Positions 34,492 through 43,784 of a DNA stretch of 43,784 nucleotides are shown piece by piece (within the stretch, counting starts at the first letter, position 1; every line of letters starts with the position of its first letter). Below the pieces are notes generated by a model that did no database searches, was not told the DNA's origin, and saw only the letters and a list, made by a program, of their open reading frames with translations. The stretch comes from Eubacteriales bacterium (GTDB taxonomy: Bacteria; Bacillota; Clostridia; Lachnospirales; Lachnospiraceae), in contig JAUNHC010000043.1 of assembly GCA_030524175.1 (NCBI GenBank), positions 1 through 43,784 of the forward strand, read 5' to 3'. The translations under genes and the position numbers were made by a program.

Positions 34492-34494
34492 AAA

Positions 34495-34527
34495 CAGGCG
34501 CAGCCATATGCTGCGCCCGTTTTTTTG
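34495..34527 (+). terminator. Intrinsic terminator of putP
   Basis: GGCGCAGC (34497-34504) pairs with GCTGCGCC (34510-34517) around CATAT and is followed by seven T residues. Confidence 0.9.
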
Positions 34528-34635
34528 GAAGCGGCCGCTGTACCCACTTCCCTCACGCCCTAGCTCCCGGATTTTTTGCCCATACCCCACAAAATCAATA
34601 AAATGACTTAAGGGCTACCCAATTTTGGTTTTATT

Positions 34636-34644
34636 TGCTATAAT
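34636..34644 (+). promoter_or_regulatory. Extended -10 promoter of glf
   Basis: TGC immediately followed by TATAAT (34639-34644) forms an extended -10 element. No good -35 hexamer lies 17 bases upstream. The glf start is 30 bases downstream. Confidence 0.55.
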
Positions 34645-34673
34645 AGTACCATTACAAGAAAGAGGGTGTCTCG

Positions 34674-35789
34674 ATGAAAAAATATGATTATCTGATTGTG
34701 GGAGCCGGGCTTTTTGGCGCTGTTTTTGCCCATGAGGCAGCCAGACGGGGTAAGACCTGCCTCGTGATCGACAAAAGAGACCATATCGGCGGCAATATTT
34801 ATACGGAAGAGATTGAGGGGATCCAGGTACACCGTTTTGGAGCACATATTTTCCATACTTCCAACAAGAAGGTTTGGGATTATGTGAATCAGTTTGCGGA
34901 TTTCAACCATTTTGTGAATTCTCCCATTGCCATATATAAGGACGAGCTGTACAATCTTCCCTTTAACATGAACACGTTCCATCAGCTTTGGGGTGTGCGC
35001 ACGCCTGCTGAGGCCAAGGCGAAGATCCAGGAGCAGATAGCCAGGATGCATATCACCCATCCTAAGAATCTGGAAGAGCAGGCATTGGCTCTTGTGGGAC
35101 AGGATGTGTATGAGAAACTGGTGGAAGGTTATACCAGAAAGCAGTGGGGCAGAGAGTGTAAGGACCTGCCGTCCTTTATCATCAAGCGTCTTCCTCTGCG
35201 TTATACCTATGATAACAATTATTTTAAGGATCCCTATCAGGGAATTCCCAAGGGCGGTTATACACGAATAGTGAAGAAGCTGCTGGAGGGAGTACAGGTA
35301 TGCCTGAACACAGACTTTTTTGCAAACCGGGAAGAGCTTACTTCCAAAGCAGAGAAGGTACTTTTCACAGGTATGATCGATGAGTTTTACGATTATTGTT
35401 ATGGCGAACTGGAATACCGGTCACTGAATTTTGAGACAGAAGTGCTGGATATGGCCAATTACCAAGGAAATGCAGTTGTGAATTATACGGATTTTGAGGT
35501 GCCCTATACACGGATCATTGAGCATAAGCACTTTGAATTCGGCACCCAGCCTAAGACAGTGATAACGAGAGAATATCCTGCGTCATGGGAGAAGGGGGCA
35601 GAGCCGTATTATCCTATTAACGACCCGGCAAACAGTGTGCTGTTCGCCAAATATGAGCGCCGTGCCCTTGAGGAGAAGAATGTTCTCTTCGGCGGAAGGC
35701 TTGGCATGTACCGGTACATGGATATGGATCAGGTTATTGATGAGGCTTTATCCATGGCTGAGACAGAATTAACATATGAAGAACCATGA
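34674..35789 (+). CDS. glf: UDP-galactopyranose mutase
   Basis: 371 residues, ribosome binding site AGAGGGTG. A flavoenzyme converting UDP-galactopyranose to UDP-galactofuranose for cell-surface glycans. The FAD-binding Rossmann motif is GAGLFGAVFAHEAARRGK at the N-terminus, followed by DKRDHIGGNIYTE and HRFGAHIFHTSNKKVW. EGYTRKQWGRECKDLP and YPINDPANSVLFAKY are typical substrate-site segments. It is separate from any polysaccharide cluster in this window, transcribed from its own promoter. Confidence 0.95.
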   Translation: MKKYDYLIVGAGLFGAVFAHEAARRGKTCLVIDKRDHIGGNIYTEEIEGIQVHRFGAHIFHTSNKKVWDYVNQFADFNHFVNSPIAIYKDELYNLPFNMNTFHQLWGVRTPAEAKAKIQEQIARMHITHPKNLEEQALALVGQDVYEKLVEGYTRKQWGRECKDLPSFIIKRLPLRYTYDNNYFKDPYQGIPKGGYTRIVKKLLEGVQVCLNTDFFANREELTSKAEKVLFTGMIDEFYDYCYGELEYRSLNFETEVLDMANYQGNAVVNYTDFEVPYTRIIEHKHFEFGTQPKTVITREYPASWEKGAEPYYPINDPANSVLFAKYERRALEEKNVLFGGRLGMYRYMDMDQVIDEALSMAETELTYEEP

Positions 35790-35827
35790 CCTTAAGCAGC
35801 AGTGATATGGTTATGGACAAAGCAGAT

Positions 35828-35850
35828 AAGCGGAACGCCAATTTCCGCTT
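35828..35850 (+). other. Small hairpin between glf and the hypothetical gene
   Basis: AAGCGGA (35828-35834) pairs with TCCGCTT (35844-35850). The following TTC is not a T tract, so it may be a weak terminator or a leader hairpin of the next gene. Confidence 0.4.
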
Positions 35851-35874
35851 TCACTGACGGACAGAGAGGATGAA

Positions 35875-36462
35875 ATGATGGATACACCGACAATAGCGGC
35901 TTATTACAGGGAGCATGATCCCATGAAGAGAAAAGCTTTGCTTGAAGAAGCGATTCAGGCAGGAGATGATCCCCAGGGAAATGCGATCCGCAAGGAAATT
36001 TGGGAAATACGCTACCACGGTACTTCCGAGAACGGATCAGGGTCACCGGCAGATGGCTATCTGGGATTGTGGATGGCATTGGAGTTTAACAGGGATGCAG
36101 CCAGGAAGCTTTTCGGGATCAAGGGAGCGCGTAAAGAGATAATGAAGCATCTGGATAAATTGAAATTCAGAGAGCTTGCGGAGAAAGGCTCTGAGTATGA
36201 GGAGCTTCTTTACCGTGAATGCTGCCATTTAGTGAAGCTGTATATAGAGCTTTGTGAGAAAGACAGGAATTATAATACTGTGCTCTGCGGTATTATGAAC
36301 ATGAGCAGCGATAAATCCAAGGCGAAACTGCAGAAGGATATCTTTGAGACAGCAGTGGCGCTGCCGCCGTCCATAAAGATGGAAGAGGAGCTTGGAATTA
36401 TCACCAGAGCAGCCAGAGAAATGTACGAGGTACATTTTCCGGGTGAGGGAGGACTGGCGTAA
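35875..36462 (+). CDS. Conserved-looking helical hypothetical protein
   Basis: 195 residues. ATG 35875 or ATG 35878, both behind AGAGAGGA. Mostly charged, helical and cytoplasmic, without signal peptide or membrane segments. Segments such as DPMKRKALLEEAIQAGDDP and GYLGLWMALEFNRDAARKLFG recall short helical repeat domains of Lachnospiraceae proteins labelled DUF6553, but I cannot confirm this family. No catalytic motif. It is 85 bases downstream of glf and 180 bases upstream of the M16 protease. Confidence 0.6.
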   Translation: MMDTPTIAAYYREHDPMKRKALLEEAIQAGDDPQGNAIRKEIWEIRYHGTSENGSGSPADGYLGLWMALEFNRDAARKLFGIKGARKEIMKHLDKLKFRELAEKGSEYEELLYRECCHLVKLYIELCEKDRNYNTVLCGIMNMSSDKSKAKLQKDIFETAVALPPSIKMEEELGIITRAAREMYEVHFPGEGGLA

Positions 36463-36512
36463 GCCACTCTCTTCTGAAACGGGCACAAAGCAGAAGAAAT
36501 GCACATGTTACT

Positions 36513-36538
36513 GCCCCCGCTGGTATTATCGGCGGGGA
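36513..36538. other. GC-rich hairpin upstream of the M16 protease gene
   Basis: CCCCGC and GCGGGG flank TGGTATTATCG near 36515-36538. No T tract follows. It lies in the 180-base gap before the protease and may stop or slow incoming transcription. Confidence 0.35.
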
Positions 36539-36642
36539 CTTGCTTATGTAAGGCATAAAAGAGTTACTGACTGCGGAGCGTACGGCAGCATAAAATCTTC
36601 TGATTTGTGGAATAATAAACAATCAAAAAAATGGAGGAAATC

Positions 36643-39567
36643 ATGAATAGAGAATGTCTGTCTGCCTATGAGGTGCTCAGTGAAGAGAATTTAACAGATA
36701 TCCACTCCAAAGGCTTTGTCCTGCGCCACAGAAAAACAGGTGCCAGGGTTATGCTTATGGAGAATGATGATGAGAACAAAGTGTTCAATATTGCTTTCCG
36801 CACACCGCCTAAGGACAGTACCGGGGTTGCCCATATATTGGAACACAGTGTGCTGTGCGGTTCCAGGGAGTTTCCCCTTAAGGATCCTTTTGTGGAGCTG
36901 GTGAAGGGATCGCTGAACACTTTTTTAAATGCAATGACATACCCGGATAAAACATGTTATCCGGTGGCCAGCTGCAATGACCAGGATTTTCAGAATCTTA
37001 TACATGTTTATCTGGATGCAGTGTTTTTCCCGAATATATATGAGAAGGAAGAAATTTTCCGGCAGGAAGGCTGGTGCTATCATCTGGAAAATCCGGAAGG
37101 ACCCCTTAAATACAACGGGGTGGTATATAATGAGATGAAGGGTGCTTTTTCTTCACCGGACGAGGTGCTTGAGCGGGAGATTATGAACTCTCTCTTCCCG
37201 GATACGGCATACGGGTGTGAATCAGGCGGAAACCCGGATAATATCCCAGAGCTGACGTATGAAGATTTCTTGTCCTTCCATAAGAAATACTATCATCCGT
37301 CCAATAGCTATATCTATCTCTACGGCAACATGGATATGGCAGAGAAGCTTGATTTTATTGACAAGCATTACCTTTCAAAGTTCGATCCGCTGGAAGTGGA
37401 TTCCAAAATCCGGGAGCAGGGCGCTTTTTCCTCGCAGAAGGATATCACCCTTAATTATCCGGTGTCAGAAAATGAAGGGGAAGAGGACAACACTTATCTT
37501 TCCTATAATATGGTGACAGGAAGTGCCATGGATAATATTTTGTGTATGGCATTCGAGGTGCTGGACTACGCTCTTTTAAGTGCGCCTGGAGCACCTCTTA
37601 AGAAAGCACTTCTGGACGCGAAGATCGGCAAGGATATTTACGGCTCCTTTGATGATGGTATCCTTCAGCCATACTTTAACATTGTGGCAAAAGGAGCAAA
37701 CCCTGACCGGAAAGATGAATTTGTATCCATCATCCAAGAGGTTCTAAGGGGAATCGTCAAGAACGGCATTGATAAAAAATCAGTGGAAGCCGGGATAAAC
37801 TATTTTGAATTCCGGTACCGTGAAGCTGATTTTTCATCGTATCCTAAGGGATTGATGTACAGCCTTGATATTTTAGGCAACTGGCTCTATGATGATGCAC
37901 AGCCCTTTGCCCAGGTGAAGCTGCTGAAAGTGTTTGAGACATTGAAAAAAGCTCTCCACGAGGGATACTTCGAGAATTTGATCCAGAGATATTTGCTTGA
38001 CAATCCCCATGGGTCAGTGCTCACACTTATTCCGGAGAAGGGACTTGCCGCACGCAGGGAAAAAGCTCTTGAGGAAAAACTGGAGGCGTACAGAACAAGT
38101 CTCACGGAAGAAGAACGGATGGCTTTGGCAGAGAAGACGAAGGCTCTGGAAGAATACCAGGAAGCAGAAGAAGAACCTGAGGCATTGAAATGTATTCCTA
38201 TGCTGAAAAGGTCTGACATCAAAAAAGAGGCTGCAAAGCTTTATAATCAGGAACTACAGGTGGATGACAGCCTGTTTTTGTACCATGAGGTATGTACAAA
38301 CGGTATCGGATATGTGGATCTTATGTTCGATCTAAGAGATTTAAGCCCGGAAAAGATTCCTTATCTTGGGCTTCTGAAATCAGTTCTGGGATATGTGGAT
38401 ACAGAGCATTATACCTACGGAGAGTTGTTCAATGAGATCAATGCCAGTACAGGAGGAATCCAGTGTGGTATTGAGGTCTTTGATAAAGCCGGTTCAACAG
38501 AGGAATTCAAGGCCATGTTTTCCATCAGGGGAAAAGCATTGTATCCCAAAATGGAGTTCCTTTTTGAAATGATCCGGGAAATCCTTAACACCTCGAAAAT
38601 GGGCGATGCCAAAAGATTGTACGAGATCATAGCCCAGGTGAAATCCAGGGCTCAGGCAAGTCTGGTAAGCGCAGGCCATTCCACTGCAGTTCTCCGTGCA
38701 GCATCCTATTCTTCTCCTATGGCAGCTTTTCAGGATGATATGGCGGGAATCGGGTATTACCAGTTTATCGAAAAGCTGGAAAAAGAGTTCAGCCAGCGAA
38801 AAGAAGAGACGATCCGGGAACTTGAGAAGCTTTTGACTGAAATTCTCCGGCCGGAATATTTCAGTGTAAGCTATACAGGAGAAGCAGAGTCACTGGAGAA
38901 CATGAAAAAGCTTACCTCTTCTCTTAAGAAAACACTGCACACAGAGCCGTCTGCTCCGTCTGCAGACCATATTTGCTGTGAGAAGAAAAATGAAGGCTTC
39001 AAAACCTCCGGCCAGGTACAGTATGTGGCACAGACAGGAAACTTCTGTAAGAAAGGATATGCATACACAGGTGCATTGGAGATTCTCAAGGTTGCCTTGA
39101 GCTATGATTATCTGTGGATGAATCTCCGGGTGAAGGGCGGGGCCTACGGATGCATGAGTGGATTTAAACGTACGGGAGAGAGCTTCTTTGTCTCCTACCG
39201 CGATCCTCACCTCAGGAGAACCCTTGAAGTGTTTGAAGGGATTCCGGAATATATCCGTACCTTCCAGGCAGACGAGAGAGAAATGACAAAATATATCATC
39301 GGTACCATCAGCAGCAAGGATGTTCCAAGAACACCCCAGATGCAGGGGGCAGTATCAAAAAATGCTTATTTCTGCGGTGTCACAGAGGAAATGCTCCAGA
39401 AAGAACGGGACGAAATCCTGGGTGCGAAGGTAGAAGATATGCATAATCTGGCACCTATCGTGGAAGCAGTCCTTTCAGCCGGGCAGATATGCGTGGTAGG
39501 CAGCGAGAATGCAGTAGAAAAAGCAAAAGACAGCTTCCAGGAAATCAAGCCTTTGATCACCTGTTAA
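36643..39567 (+). CDS. M16C insulinase-family metalloprotease (presequence protease type)
   Basis: 974 residues from ATG 36643, which has GGAGGAAATC upstream; ATG 36631 lies within that site. Zinc ligands form the inverted motif H64-x-x-E67-H68 (HILEHSVLCGS), with the third ligand E164 in VVYNEMKGAFSSPD, matching the PreP/Cym1 subfamily. The enclosed two-half clamshell cleaves short unstructured peptides in the cytosol. The second half begins after a charged coiled-coil linker (about 480-520). The C-terminal VKGGAYGCMSGF is the conserved substrate-binding Gly/Arg/Tyr region. Confidence 0.93.
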   Translation: MNRECLSAYEVLSEENLTDIHSKGFVLRHRKTGARVMLMENDDENKVFNIAFRTPPKDSTGVAHILEHSVLCGSREFPLKDPFVELVKGSLNTFLNAMTYPDKTCYPVASCNDQDFQNLIHVYLDAVFFPNIYEKEEIFRQEGWCYHLENPEGPLKYNGVVYNEMKGAFSSPDEVLEREIMNSLFPDTAYGCESGGNPDNIPELTYEDFLSFHKKYYHPSNSYIYLYGNMDMAEKLDFIDKHYLSKFDPLEVDSKIREQGAFSSQKDITLNYPVSENEGEEDNTYLSYNMVTGSAMDNILCMAFEVLDYALLSAPGAPLKKALLDAKIGKDIYGSFDDGILQPYFNIVAKGANPDRKDEFVSIIQEVLRGIVKNGIDKKSVEAGINYFEFRYREADFSSYPKGLMYSLDILGNWLYDDAQPFAQVKLLKVFETLKKALHEGYFENLIQRYLLDNPHGSVLTLIPEKGLAARREKALEEKLEAYRTSLTEEERMALAEKTKALEEYQEAEEEPEALKCIPMLKRSDIKKEAAKLYNQELQVDDSLFLYHEVCTNGIGYVDLMFDLRDLSPEKIPYLGLLKSVLGYVDTEHYTYGELFNEINASTGGIQCGIEVFDKAGSTEEFKAMFSIRGKALYPKMEFLFEMIREILNTSKMGDAKRLYEIIAQVKSRAQASLVSAGHSTAVLRAASYSSPMAAFQDDMAGIGYYQFIEKLEKEFSQRKEETIRELEKLLTEILRPEYFSVSYTGEAESLENMKKLTSSLKKTLHTEPSAPSADHICCEKKNEGFKTSGQVQYVAQTGNFCKKGYAYTGALEILKVALSYDYLWMNLRVKGGAYGCMSGFKRTGESFFVSYRDPHLRRTLEVFEGIPEYIRTFQADEREMTKYIIGTISSKDVPRTPQMQGAVSKNAYFCGVTEEMLQKERDEILGAKVEDMHNLAPIVEAVLSAGQICVVGSENAVEKAKDSFQEIKPLITC

Positions 39568-39587
39568 GAGGACAAGAGAGGATATAA

Positions 39588-40496
39588 ATGAAAGAAAATT
39601 TTAAATCAGGATTTGTGGCAATCATCGGAAGGCCCAATGTAGGAAAATCAACACTTATGAATTACTTGATCGGCCAGAAGATCGCCATTACATCCAAGAA
39701 GCCCCAGACAACACGTAACCGTATTCAGACGGTTTACACATGTGAGGAAGGGCAGATCGTGTTTCTGGACACACCGGGAATACACAAGGCCAAGAATAAA
39801 CTGGGAGAATATATGGTCCAGGTGGCAGAGCGCACATTAAAGGAAGTGGACGCCATCATGTGGCTGGTGGAGCCTTCCACCTTCATAGGGGCCGGGGAAC
39901 GGCACATTGCGGAACAGCTTCAGAACACAGGAGTTCCTGTGATCCTAATCATCAATAAGATCGATACAGTGTCAAAGGAAGAAGTCCTTCCGGCCATTGA
40001 CACTTATCGGAAAATCTGTGATTTTGCAGAAATCATCCCCTGTTCTGCCTTAAGAGAGCAGAACACCCAGGATATTATAAGCTGTATTTTTAAATATCTG
40101 CCCTACGGACCTATGTTTTTTGACGAAGATACAGTGACGGACCAGCCTCAGCGTCAGATCGTGGCAGAGGTAATAAGGGAAAAGGCCCTTCACGCCCTGG
40201 ATGCGGAGATTCCCCATGGGATCGCTGTGGCTGTGGACCAGATGAAACGCCGTCCCGGAAAAAAAGCACTGGTTGACATTGATGCCACCATCATCTGCGA
40301 GAGGGAATCCCACAAAGGGATCATCATCGGAAAACAAGGTGCAATGCTTAAAAAAATCGGCAGCAACGCTCGCTTTGAGATTGAACGGATGCTGGATGCA
40401 AAGGTGAACCTGAAGCTTTGGGTCAAAGTGAAAAAAGACTGGCGGGACAGCGATTTTATGATCAAAAACTTCGGCTACGATAAAAAGGAAATCTAA
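39588..40496 (+). CDS. era: GTPase Era
   Basis: 302 residues, ATG 39588 near AGAGAGGAT, 20 bases after the protease gene. Era is a GTPase that binds the 3' end of 16S rRNA and is essential for 30S maturation. Motifs: GRPNVGKST (G1), TTRNRIQTVYT (G2 region), DTPGIHKAK (G3), INKIDTVS (G4). The C-terminal KH domain (GIIIGKQGAMLKKIGSNARFEIE) binds RNA. It is followed 3 bases later by recO, a common pair. Confidence 0.97.
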   Translation: MKENFKSGFVAIIGRPNVGKSTLMNYLIGQKIAITSKKPQTTRNRIQTVYTCEEGQIVFLDTPGIHKAKNKLGEYMVQVAERTLKEVDAIMWLVEPSTFIGAGERHIAEQLQNTGVPVILIINKIDTVSKEEVLPAIDTYRKICDFAEIIPCSALREQNTQDIISCIFKYLPYGPMFFDEDTVTDQPQRQIVAEVIREKALHALDAEIPHGIAVAVDQMKRRPGKKALVDIDATIICERESHKGIIIGKQGAMLKKIGSNARFEIERMLDAKVNLKLWVKVKKDWRDSDFMIKNFGYDKKEI

Positions 40497-40499
40497 AAA

Positions 40500-41252
40500 A
40501 TGAGCGACCTGATCACAGTGCAAGGAGTGGTGCTTTCAGCCATGCCTGTTGGGGAATATGACAAAAGAATTGTACTTCTCACAAGGGAGAGGGGGAAGAT
40601 TTCCGCCTTTGTAAAAGGAGCGCGGCGTCAGAACAGCCCTTTTATGGCTGCCGCAAGCCCCTTTGTTTTCGGCACCTTCACCTTGTTTGAAGGAAGAAGC
40701 AGTTATAATCTCAACCAGGTGTCTGTTACCCATCACTTTGTGGAACTGGCGGGGGAACAGCCGGGGATCTATTATGGGTACTATTTTCTGGAACTGGCGG
40801 ATTATTTCGGCAGGGAAGGCACAGACGAAAGGGAGATGATGAATCTCCTCTATGTGTCTGTGAAAGCCCTTTTAAATCCTCATATGGACAACAGGCTGGT
40901 AAGATGTATTTTTGAACTGAGAGCTATGACAGAGCAAGGCTTTATGCCTCAGCTTTTCCAGTGCGCAGGCTGCGAACGGGAACTGCAGGAGGGGGAGGAA
41001 CTATTCTTCTCCCAGGAAGCACACGGCATACTGGGGAGGGAATGTCTGGGAAGCGCCGGGGATGCCAGGAGGATATCTCAGGCAGCACTCTATGCCCTCC
41101 GGTACATAGTTACCGTTCCCATGGGAAAACTGTATACCTTCACTGTCACTGAGGAGGTCCTGCGGGAAATGGAGCATGTGATCCATATCTATGTGTCCAA
41201 AAATACAGATAAGAAATTTAAAAGCCTGGAGATCCTGGAGATGATGATCTGA
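40500..41252 (+). CDS. recO: DNA repair protein RecO
   Basis: 250 residues, starting 3 bases after era. RecO works with RecR and RecF to load RecA at gaps and anneals single strands. The OB-fold N-terminus reads VQGVVLSAMPVGEYDKRIVLLTRERGKISAFVKGARR, typical of the family. The C-terminal helical domain contains a zinc-type pair CAGC (about 158-161) and a later Cys in GREC. Length is typical. Confidence 0.93.
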   Translation: MSDLITVQGVVLSAMPVGEYDKRIVLLTRERGKISAFVKGARRQNSPFMAAASPFVFGTFTLFEGRSSYNLNQVSVTHHFVELAGEQPGIYYGYYFLELADYFGREGTDEREMMNLLYVSVKALLNPHMDNRLVRCIFELRAMTEQGFMPQLFQCAGCERELQEGEELFFSQEAHGILGRECLGSAGDARRISQAALYALRYIVTVPMGKLYTFTVTEEVLREMEHVIHIYVSKNTDKKFKSLEILEMMI

Positions 41253-41316
41253 ATAGGGCGGCAGCAGACATCCTGCCTCTGTATGGCGAGAAATACAGTA
41301 TTCAGGCGGTTTTCTG

Positions 41317-41345
41317 TTGAAAAAAAAATAAGATGCTAGTATAAT
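41317..41345 (+). promoter_or_regulatory. Promoter of glyS
   Basis: TTGAAA (41317-41322) and TATAAT (41340-41345) are 17 bases apart. The leader before ATG 41388 is only about 36 nt, too short for a T-box riboswitch. Confidence 0.85.
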
Positions 41346-41387
41346 GATACGAAAGTATTGACTAATAAGATAACGAGGAGAGATATC

Positions 41388-42782
41388 ATGGAAAAAACAA
41401 TGGACAAAATCGTGGCGCTGGCAAAGGCCAGAGGATTCGTCTATCCGGGGTCCGAGATTTACGGCGGCCTGGCAAACACCTGGGATTACGGTAATCTGGG
41501 CGTAGAATTAAAGAATAATGTTAAACGGGCCTGGTGGCAGAAATTTATACAGGAATCTCCCTATAATGTAGGTGTGGACTGTGCAATCCTTATGAACCCT
41601 CAGACATGGGTGGCATCCGGCCATCTCGGCGGTTTCTCCGACCCTCTGATGGACTGTAAAGAGTGCCATGAGCGCTTCCGTGCAGACAAGATCATTGAAG
41701 ACTACAGCGCGGAACACGGCATTGAACTGGACGGCGCTGTGGATGCATGGTCACAGGAAAAAATGATGGACTTCATCAAAGAGCACGGCGTACCCTGCCC
41801 AACCTGCGGCAAGCACAACTTCACTGACATCCGCCAGTTCAACCTGATGTTTAAAACATTCCAGGGCGTTACCGAGGATGCCAAGAACACTGTGTACTTG
41901 AGACCGGAGACAGCCCAGGGTATCTTTGTGAACTTTAAAAACGTACAGAGAACATCCCGCAAGAAGATTCCCTTCGGCATAGGACAGATCGGTAAATCCT
42001 TCCGTAACGAGATCACTCCCGGAAACTTTACCTTCCGTACCCGTGAATTCGAGCAGATGGAGTTAGAATTCTTCTGCGAGCCGGACACAGATCTGGAATG
42101 GTTTGCATATTGGAAGAAATTCTGCCTTGACTGGCTGAGCTCTCTGGGCCTCAAAGAGGATGAAGTGCGCTACCGCGACCACGATCCTGAGGAACTGAGC
42201 TTCTACAGCAAAGCAACCACTGACGTGGAATTCTTATTCCCATTTGGCTGGGGCGAGCTGTGGGGCATAGCAGACAGAACCGACTATGATCTCACTCAGC
42301 ACCAGAACGTGTCGAAACAGGACATGAGCTATTTTGACGATGAGAAGAAAGAGAAATATGTACCTTATGTCATCGAGCCTTCCCTTGGCGCAGACCGTAT
42401 GGTACTGGCTTTCCTGTGCAGCGCTTACGACGAAGAGGTACTGGACGCAGAGAAGAACGATGTCCGTACAGTTCTCCGTTTCCATCCGGCTCTGGCACCG
42501 GTGAAGATTGGTGTGCTGCCCCTTTCCAAGAAGCTGGCAGAAGGAGCAGAGAAGGTTTATCAGACACTCTCCAAGAAATATAACTGCGAGTACGATGACA
42601 GAGGAAATATCGGAAAACGTTACAGAAGACAGGATGAGATCGGTACACCGTTCTGCGTGACCTATGACTTCGACTCAGAGACAGACGGAGCCGTAACTGT
42701 ACGTGACCGCGACAGCATGGAGCAGGTTCGTGTGAAGATTGATGAGCTGGATGCATACTTTGCGGATAAATTTGTATTCTGA
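41388..42782 (+). CDS. glyS: Glycyl-tRNA synthetase, one-chain (GlyQS) type
   Basis: 464 residues from ATG 41388 (GAGGAGAG upstream); the open frame from TTG 41358 precedes that site. A class II synthetase of the homodimeric kind found in Firmicutes and eukaryotes, charging tRNA-Gly. Class II motifs: motif 1 near residues 30-50 ([14 protein letters not shown]), motif 2 [25 protein letters not shown] and motif 3 [16 protein letters not shown]. The C-terminal anticodon-binding domain follows from about 365. A CPTCGKHN and CKECHERF pair resembles a zinc finger in the insertion. Confidence 0.95.
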   Translation: MEKTMDKIVALAKARGFVYPGSEIYGGLANTWDYGNLGVELKNNVKRAWWQKFIQESPYNVGVDCAILMNPQTWVASGHLGGFSDPLMDCKECHERFRADKIIEDYSAEHGIELDGAVDAWSQEKMMDFIKEHGVPCPTCGKHNFTDIRQFNLMFKTFQGVTEDAKNTVYLRPETAQGIFVNFKNVQRTSRKKIPFGIGQIGKSFRNEITPGNFTFRTREFEQMELEFFCEPDTDLEWFAYWKKFCLDWLSSLGLKEDEVRYRDHDPEELSFYSKATTDVEFLFPFGWGELWGIADRTDYDLTQHQNVSKQDMSYFDDEKKEKYVPYVIEPSLGADRMVLAFLCSAYDEEVLDAEKNDVRTVLRFHPALAPVKIGVLPLSKKLAEGAEKVYQTLSKKYNCEYDDRGNIGKRYRRQDEIGTPFCVTYDFDSETDGAVTVRDRDSMEQVRVKIDELDAYFADKFVF

Positions 42783-42870
42783 TCCATTGGTCAGCAGTTG
42801 GTTTGATTTTCGCTGAAATTCAGCGGCGGTTAAGAGAACAGGAATGAATATTGTAGGAATATAGGAATGG

Positions 42871-42914
42871 AGCCCCTTTTGCCGGAGTGGAATTGAACCG
42901 GCGGAAGGGGCTTT
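42871..42914 (+). terminator. Terminator of glyS
   Basis: AGCCCCTT (42871-42878) and GCCGG (42881-42885) pair with CCGGC (42898-42902) and AAGGGGCT (42905-42912), followed by TTTAT. Small symmetric internal loops of two bases lie between the stems. Confidence 0.85.
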
Positions 42915-43056
42915 ATGCGACCAGTAGATTAATAGATCAAGACCATAAAGTTTCTATGATAAACGGAAGACATTCAGGGATTGATGTGATATATTTTACT
43001 TACGGATATTATATGGTAAGTTTATTGACAAACAGTAGAAAGTATGGGGGTACCAT

Positions 43057-43647
43057 ATGGGGAATTTTGCTGGGGAAAGTTTATACTGGATCAGAAAACC
43101 GGAAAACGTAGTGATGGAAGAAAACAGGATTGAAATACATACACAGCCGGGAACTGATTTATGGCAGCGTACTTATTATGGCTTCCAGAATGATAATGCA
43201 CCTGTATTACAGGCAGAAACAAGGGAAAAGTATTTTTCATTTGTTGTAAAAACTCATTTTGAAAGCAAACACCGGTTTGACCAATGCGGCATTGCGATTT
43301 ACCTGGACAGTGACAACTGGCTCAAAGCATCTGTTGAGTATGAAAATGAAGAATATCAGCGTTTAGGCAGTGTGGTCACCAACCATGGTTACTCCGACTG
43401 GGCCACAACAGATATACCTGCTTCAATTAAAGATATGTGGTACAGGCTGAGCAGGCGGGAAAGTGATTACTGTATTGAGTGCAGCCAGGACGGAGTGAAT
43501 TTCAAACAGATGAGAATCTGCCATTTATGGGAAGGTGCAGAGAAGATATCCTTTGGAATCTATGTGTGCAGCCCGGAAAACTCTTCATTTAAGGCTGTGT
43601 TTACGGATATGGAGGTTACGGAATGTAAATGGGAGGAGCATAAGTAA
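43057..43647 (+). CDS. DUF1349 beta-sandwich (concanavalin-like) protein
   Basis: 196 residues, ATG 43057 with GGGGG at 43046-43050. It is cytoplasmic by lack of a signal peptide. Sequence features ESLYWIRKPENV, TYYGFQNDNAPVLQ, DQCGIAIYLDSDNWLKASVEY, SRRESDYCIECSQDGVNFKQM and ISFGIYVCSPENSSFKAVFTD match the DUF1349 family, a jelly-roll fold related to glycan-binding lectins and to a protein that affects enolase expression in yeast. No enzymatic motif is established. It could bind or process a carbohydrate. No operon partner is visible. Confidence 0.85.
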   Translation: MGNFAGESLYWIRKPENVVMEENRIEIHTQPGTDLWQRTYYGFQNDNAPVLQAETREKYFSFVVKTHFESKHRFDQCGIAIYLDSDNWLKASVEYENEEYQRLGSVVTNHGYSDWATTDIPASIKDMWYRLSRRESDYCIECSQDGVNFKQMRICHLWEGAEKISFGIYVCSPENSSFKAVFTDMEVTECKWEEHK

Positions 43648-43680
43648 ATAGGGGGATGGTTTTTACTGAACTGAAATGGG

Positions 43681-43738
43681 AGAGCAAATAGCATTGAGAG
43701 TGACCGGGAAATAGGGTTGCTCTTTTTTATGTGGATTT
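43681..43738 (+). terminator. Terminator of the DUF1349 gene
   Basis: AGAGCAA (43681-43687) and TTGCTCT (43727-43733) form a perfect 7-bp stem followed by TTTTTT. The long loop is unusual but the T tract is good. Confidence 0.65.
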
Positions 43739-43752
43739 TTAAGATAGGATTG

Positions 43753-43780
43753 GGTGGTCGCTTATCATCTCCATAAGCGA
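43753..43780. other. Palindrome at the window end
   Basis: GTCGCTTAT and ATAAGCGAC form a perfect 9-bp stem with a short loop near 43753-43780. Its context is cut by the window end, so it may be a terminator of an opposing gene or the edge of a repeat. Confidence 0.4.
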
Positions 43781-43784
43781 CAAA

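Noticed and set aside
41346-41387. T-box riboswitch upstream of glyS
   Set aside because: The promoter lies only about 40 bases before the start, leaving no room for a T-box.
42887-43111. Small plus-strand frame of 74 codons after glyS
   Set aside because: It begins inside the glyS terminator, has no ribosome binding site and overlaps the start of the DUF1349 gene.

Overview
The window reads as a chromosomal segment from an anaerobic Clostridia-type Firmicute, most likely a Lachnospiraceae gut bacterium. The basis is the gene content and order (rimP-nusA-ylxR-ylxQ-infB-rbfA-nrnA-truB-ribF, then rpsO-pnp), strong GGAGG ribosome binding sites, sigma-A style TTGxxx/TATAAT promoters with 17-base spacers, a class III ribonucleotide reductase activase, a FabV/Ter-type enoyl reductase and a bacterial-type one-chain glycyl-tRNA synthetase. 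The genus is inference from general resemblance.

Layout. 1-2850 is an AT-rich accessory patch of small exported or membrane proteins with visible gene decay: a fragmentary upstream gene, a lipoprotein, a PepSY-like secreted protein whose 5' end contains stops, a start-less frameshifted remnant and two small membrane proteins. 2836-3198 (minus) is a broken helical, phage-like remnant, followed by tRNA-Glu(CTC) with its own promoter and terminator. 3479-7909 is a type II topoisomerase operon, called topoisomerase IV (parE-parC) because the A-type subunit lacks a GyrA box; its leader has two 46-bp tandem repeats. 7910-8347 is non-coding with strong hairpins. 8348-10993 is a two-gene operon of a GPH/MFS symporter and a UroD-superfamily enzyme.

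11077-20109 is the translation/RNA operon (rimP to ribF). Its IF2 carries an unusually long Gln/Gly/Asn/Arg/Tyr low-complexity segment built from 48-bp repeats. A Na/Pi cotransporter-PhoU fusion protein lies between ribF and rpsO-pnp. nrdG and a dUTPase-family protein follow. fabV has a promoter overlapped by a palindrome resembling FabT-type fatty-acid operators. A small zinc-ribbon protein, a convergent terminator, a Cys-rich DUF1292 protein and a CPA2 cation/proton antiporter (both minus strand) come next.

29420-32839 is the most interesting part. A promoter drives a leader with two copies of a structured ~55-nt element, then exodeoxyribonuclease III, a full-length GH13 glycogen-debranching-like protein in which all four catalytic motifs are altered (a probable pseudoenzyme), and an HD-motif DUF5662-type protein. 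The rest is putP, glf, a hypothetical protein, an M16C metalloprotease, era, recO, glyS (glyQS) and a DUF1349-type beta-sandwich protein.

No CRISPR array, intact insertion sequence or complete prophage was seen. The candidates for undescribed biology are the GH13 pseudoenzyme, the tandem leader element upstream of exoA, the prion-like IF2 segment, the fabV operator and the parE leader repeats. All functional claims are from reading the sequence; no database search was possible.
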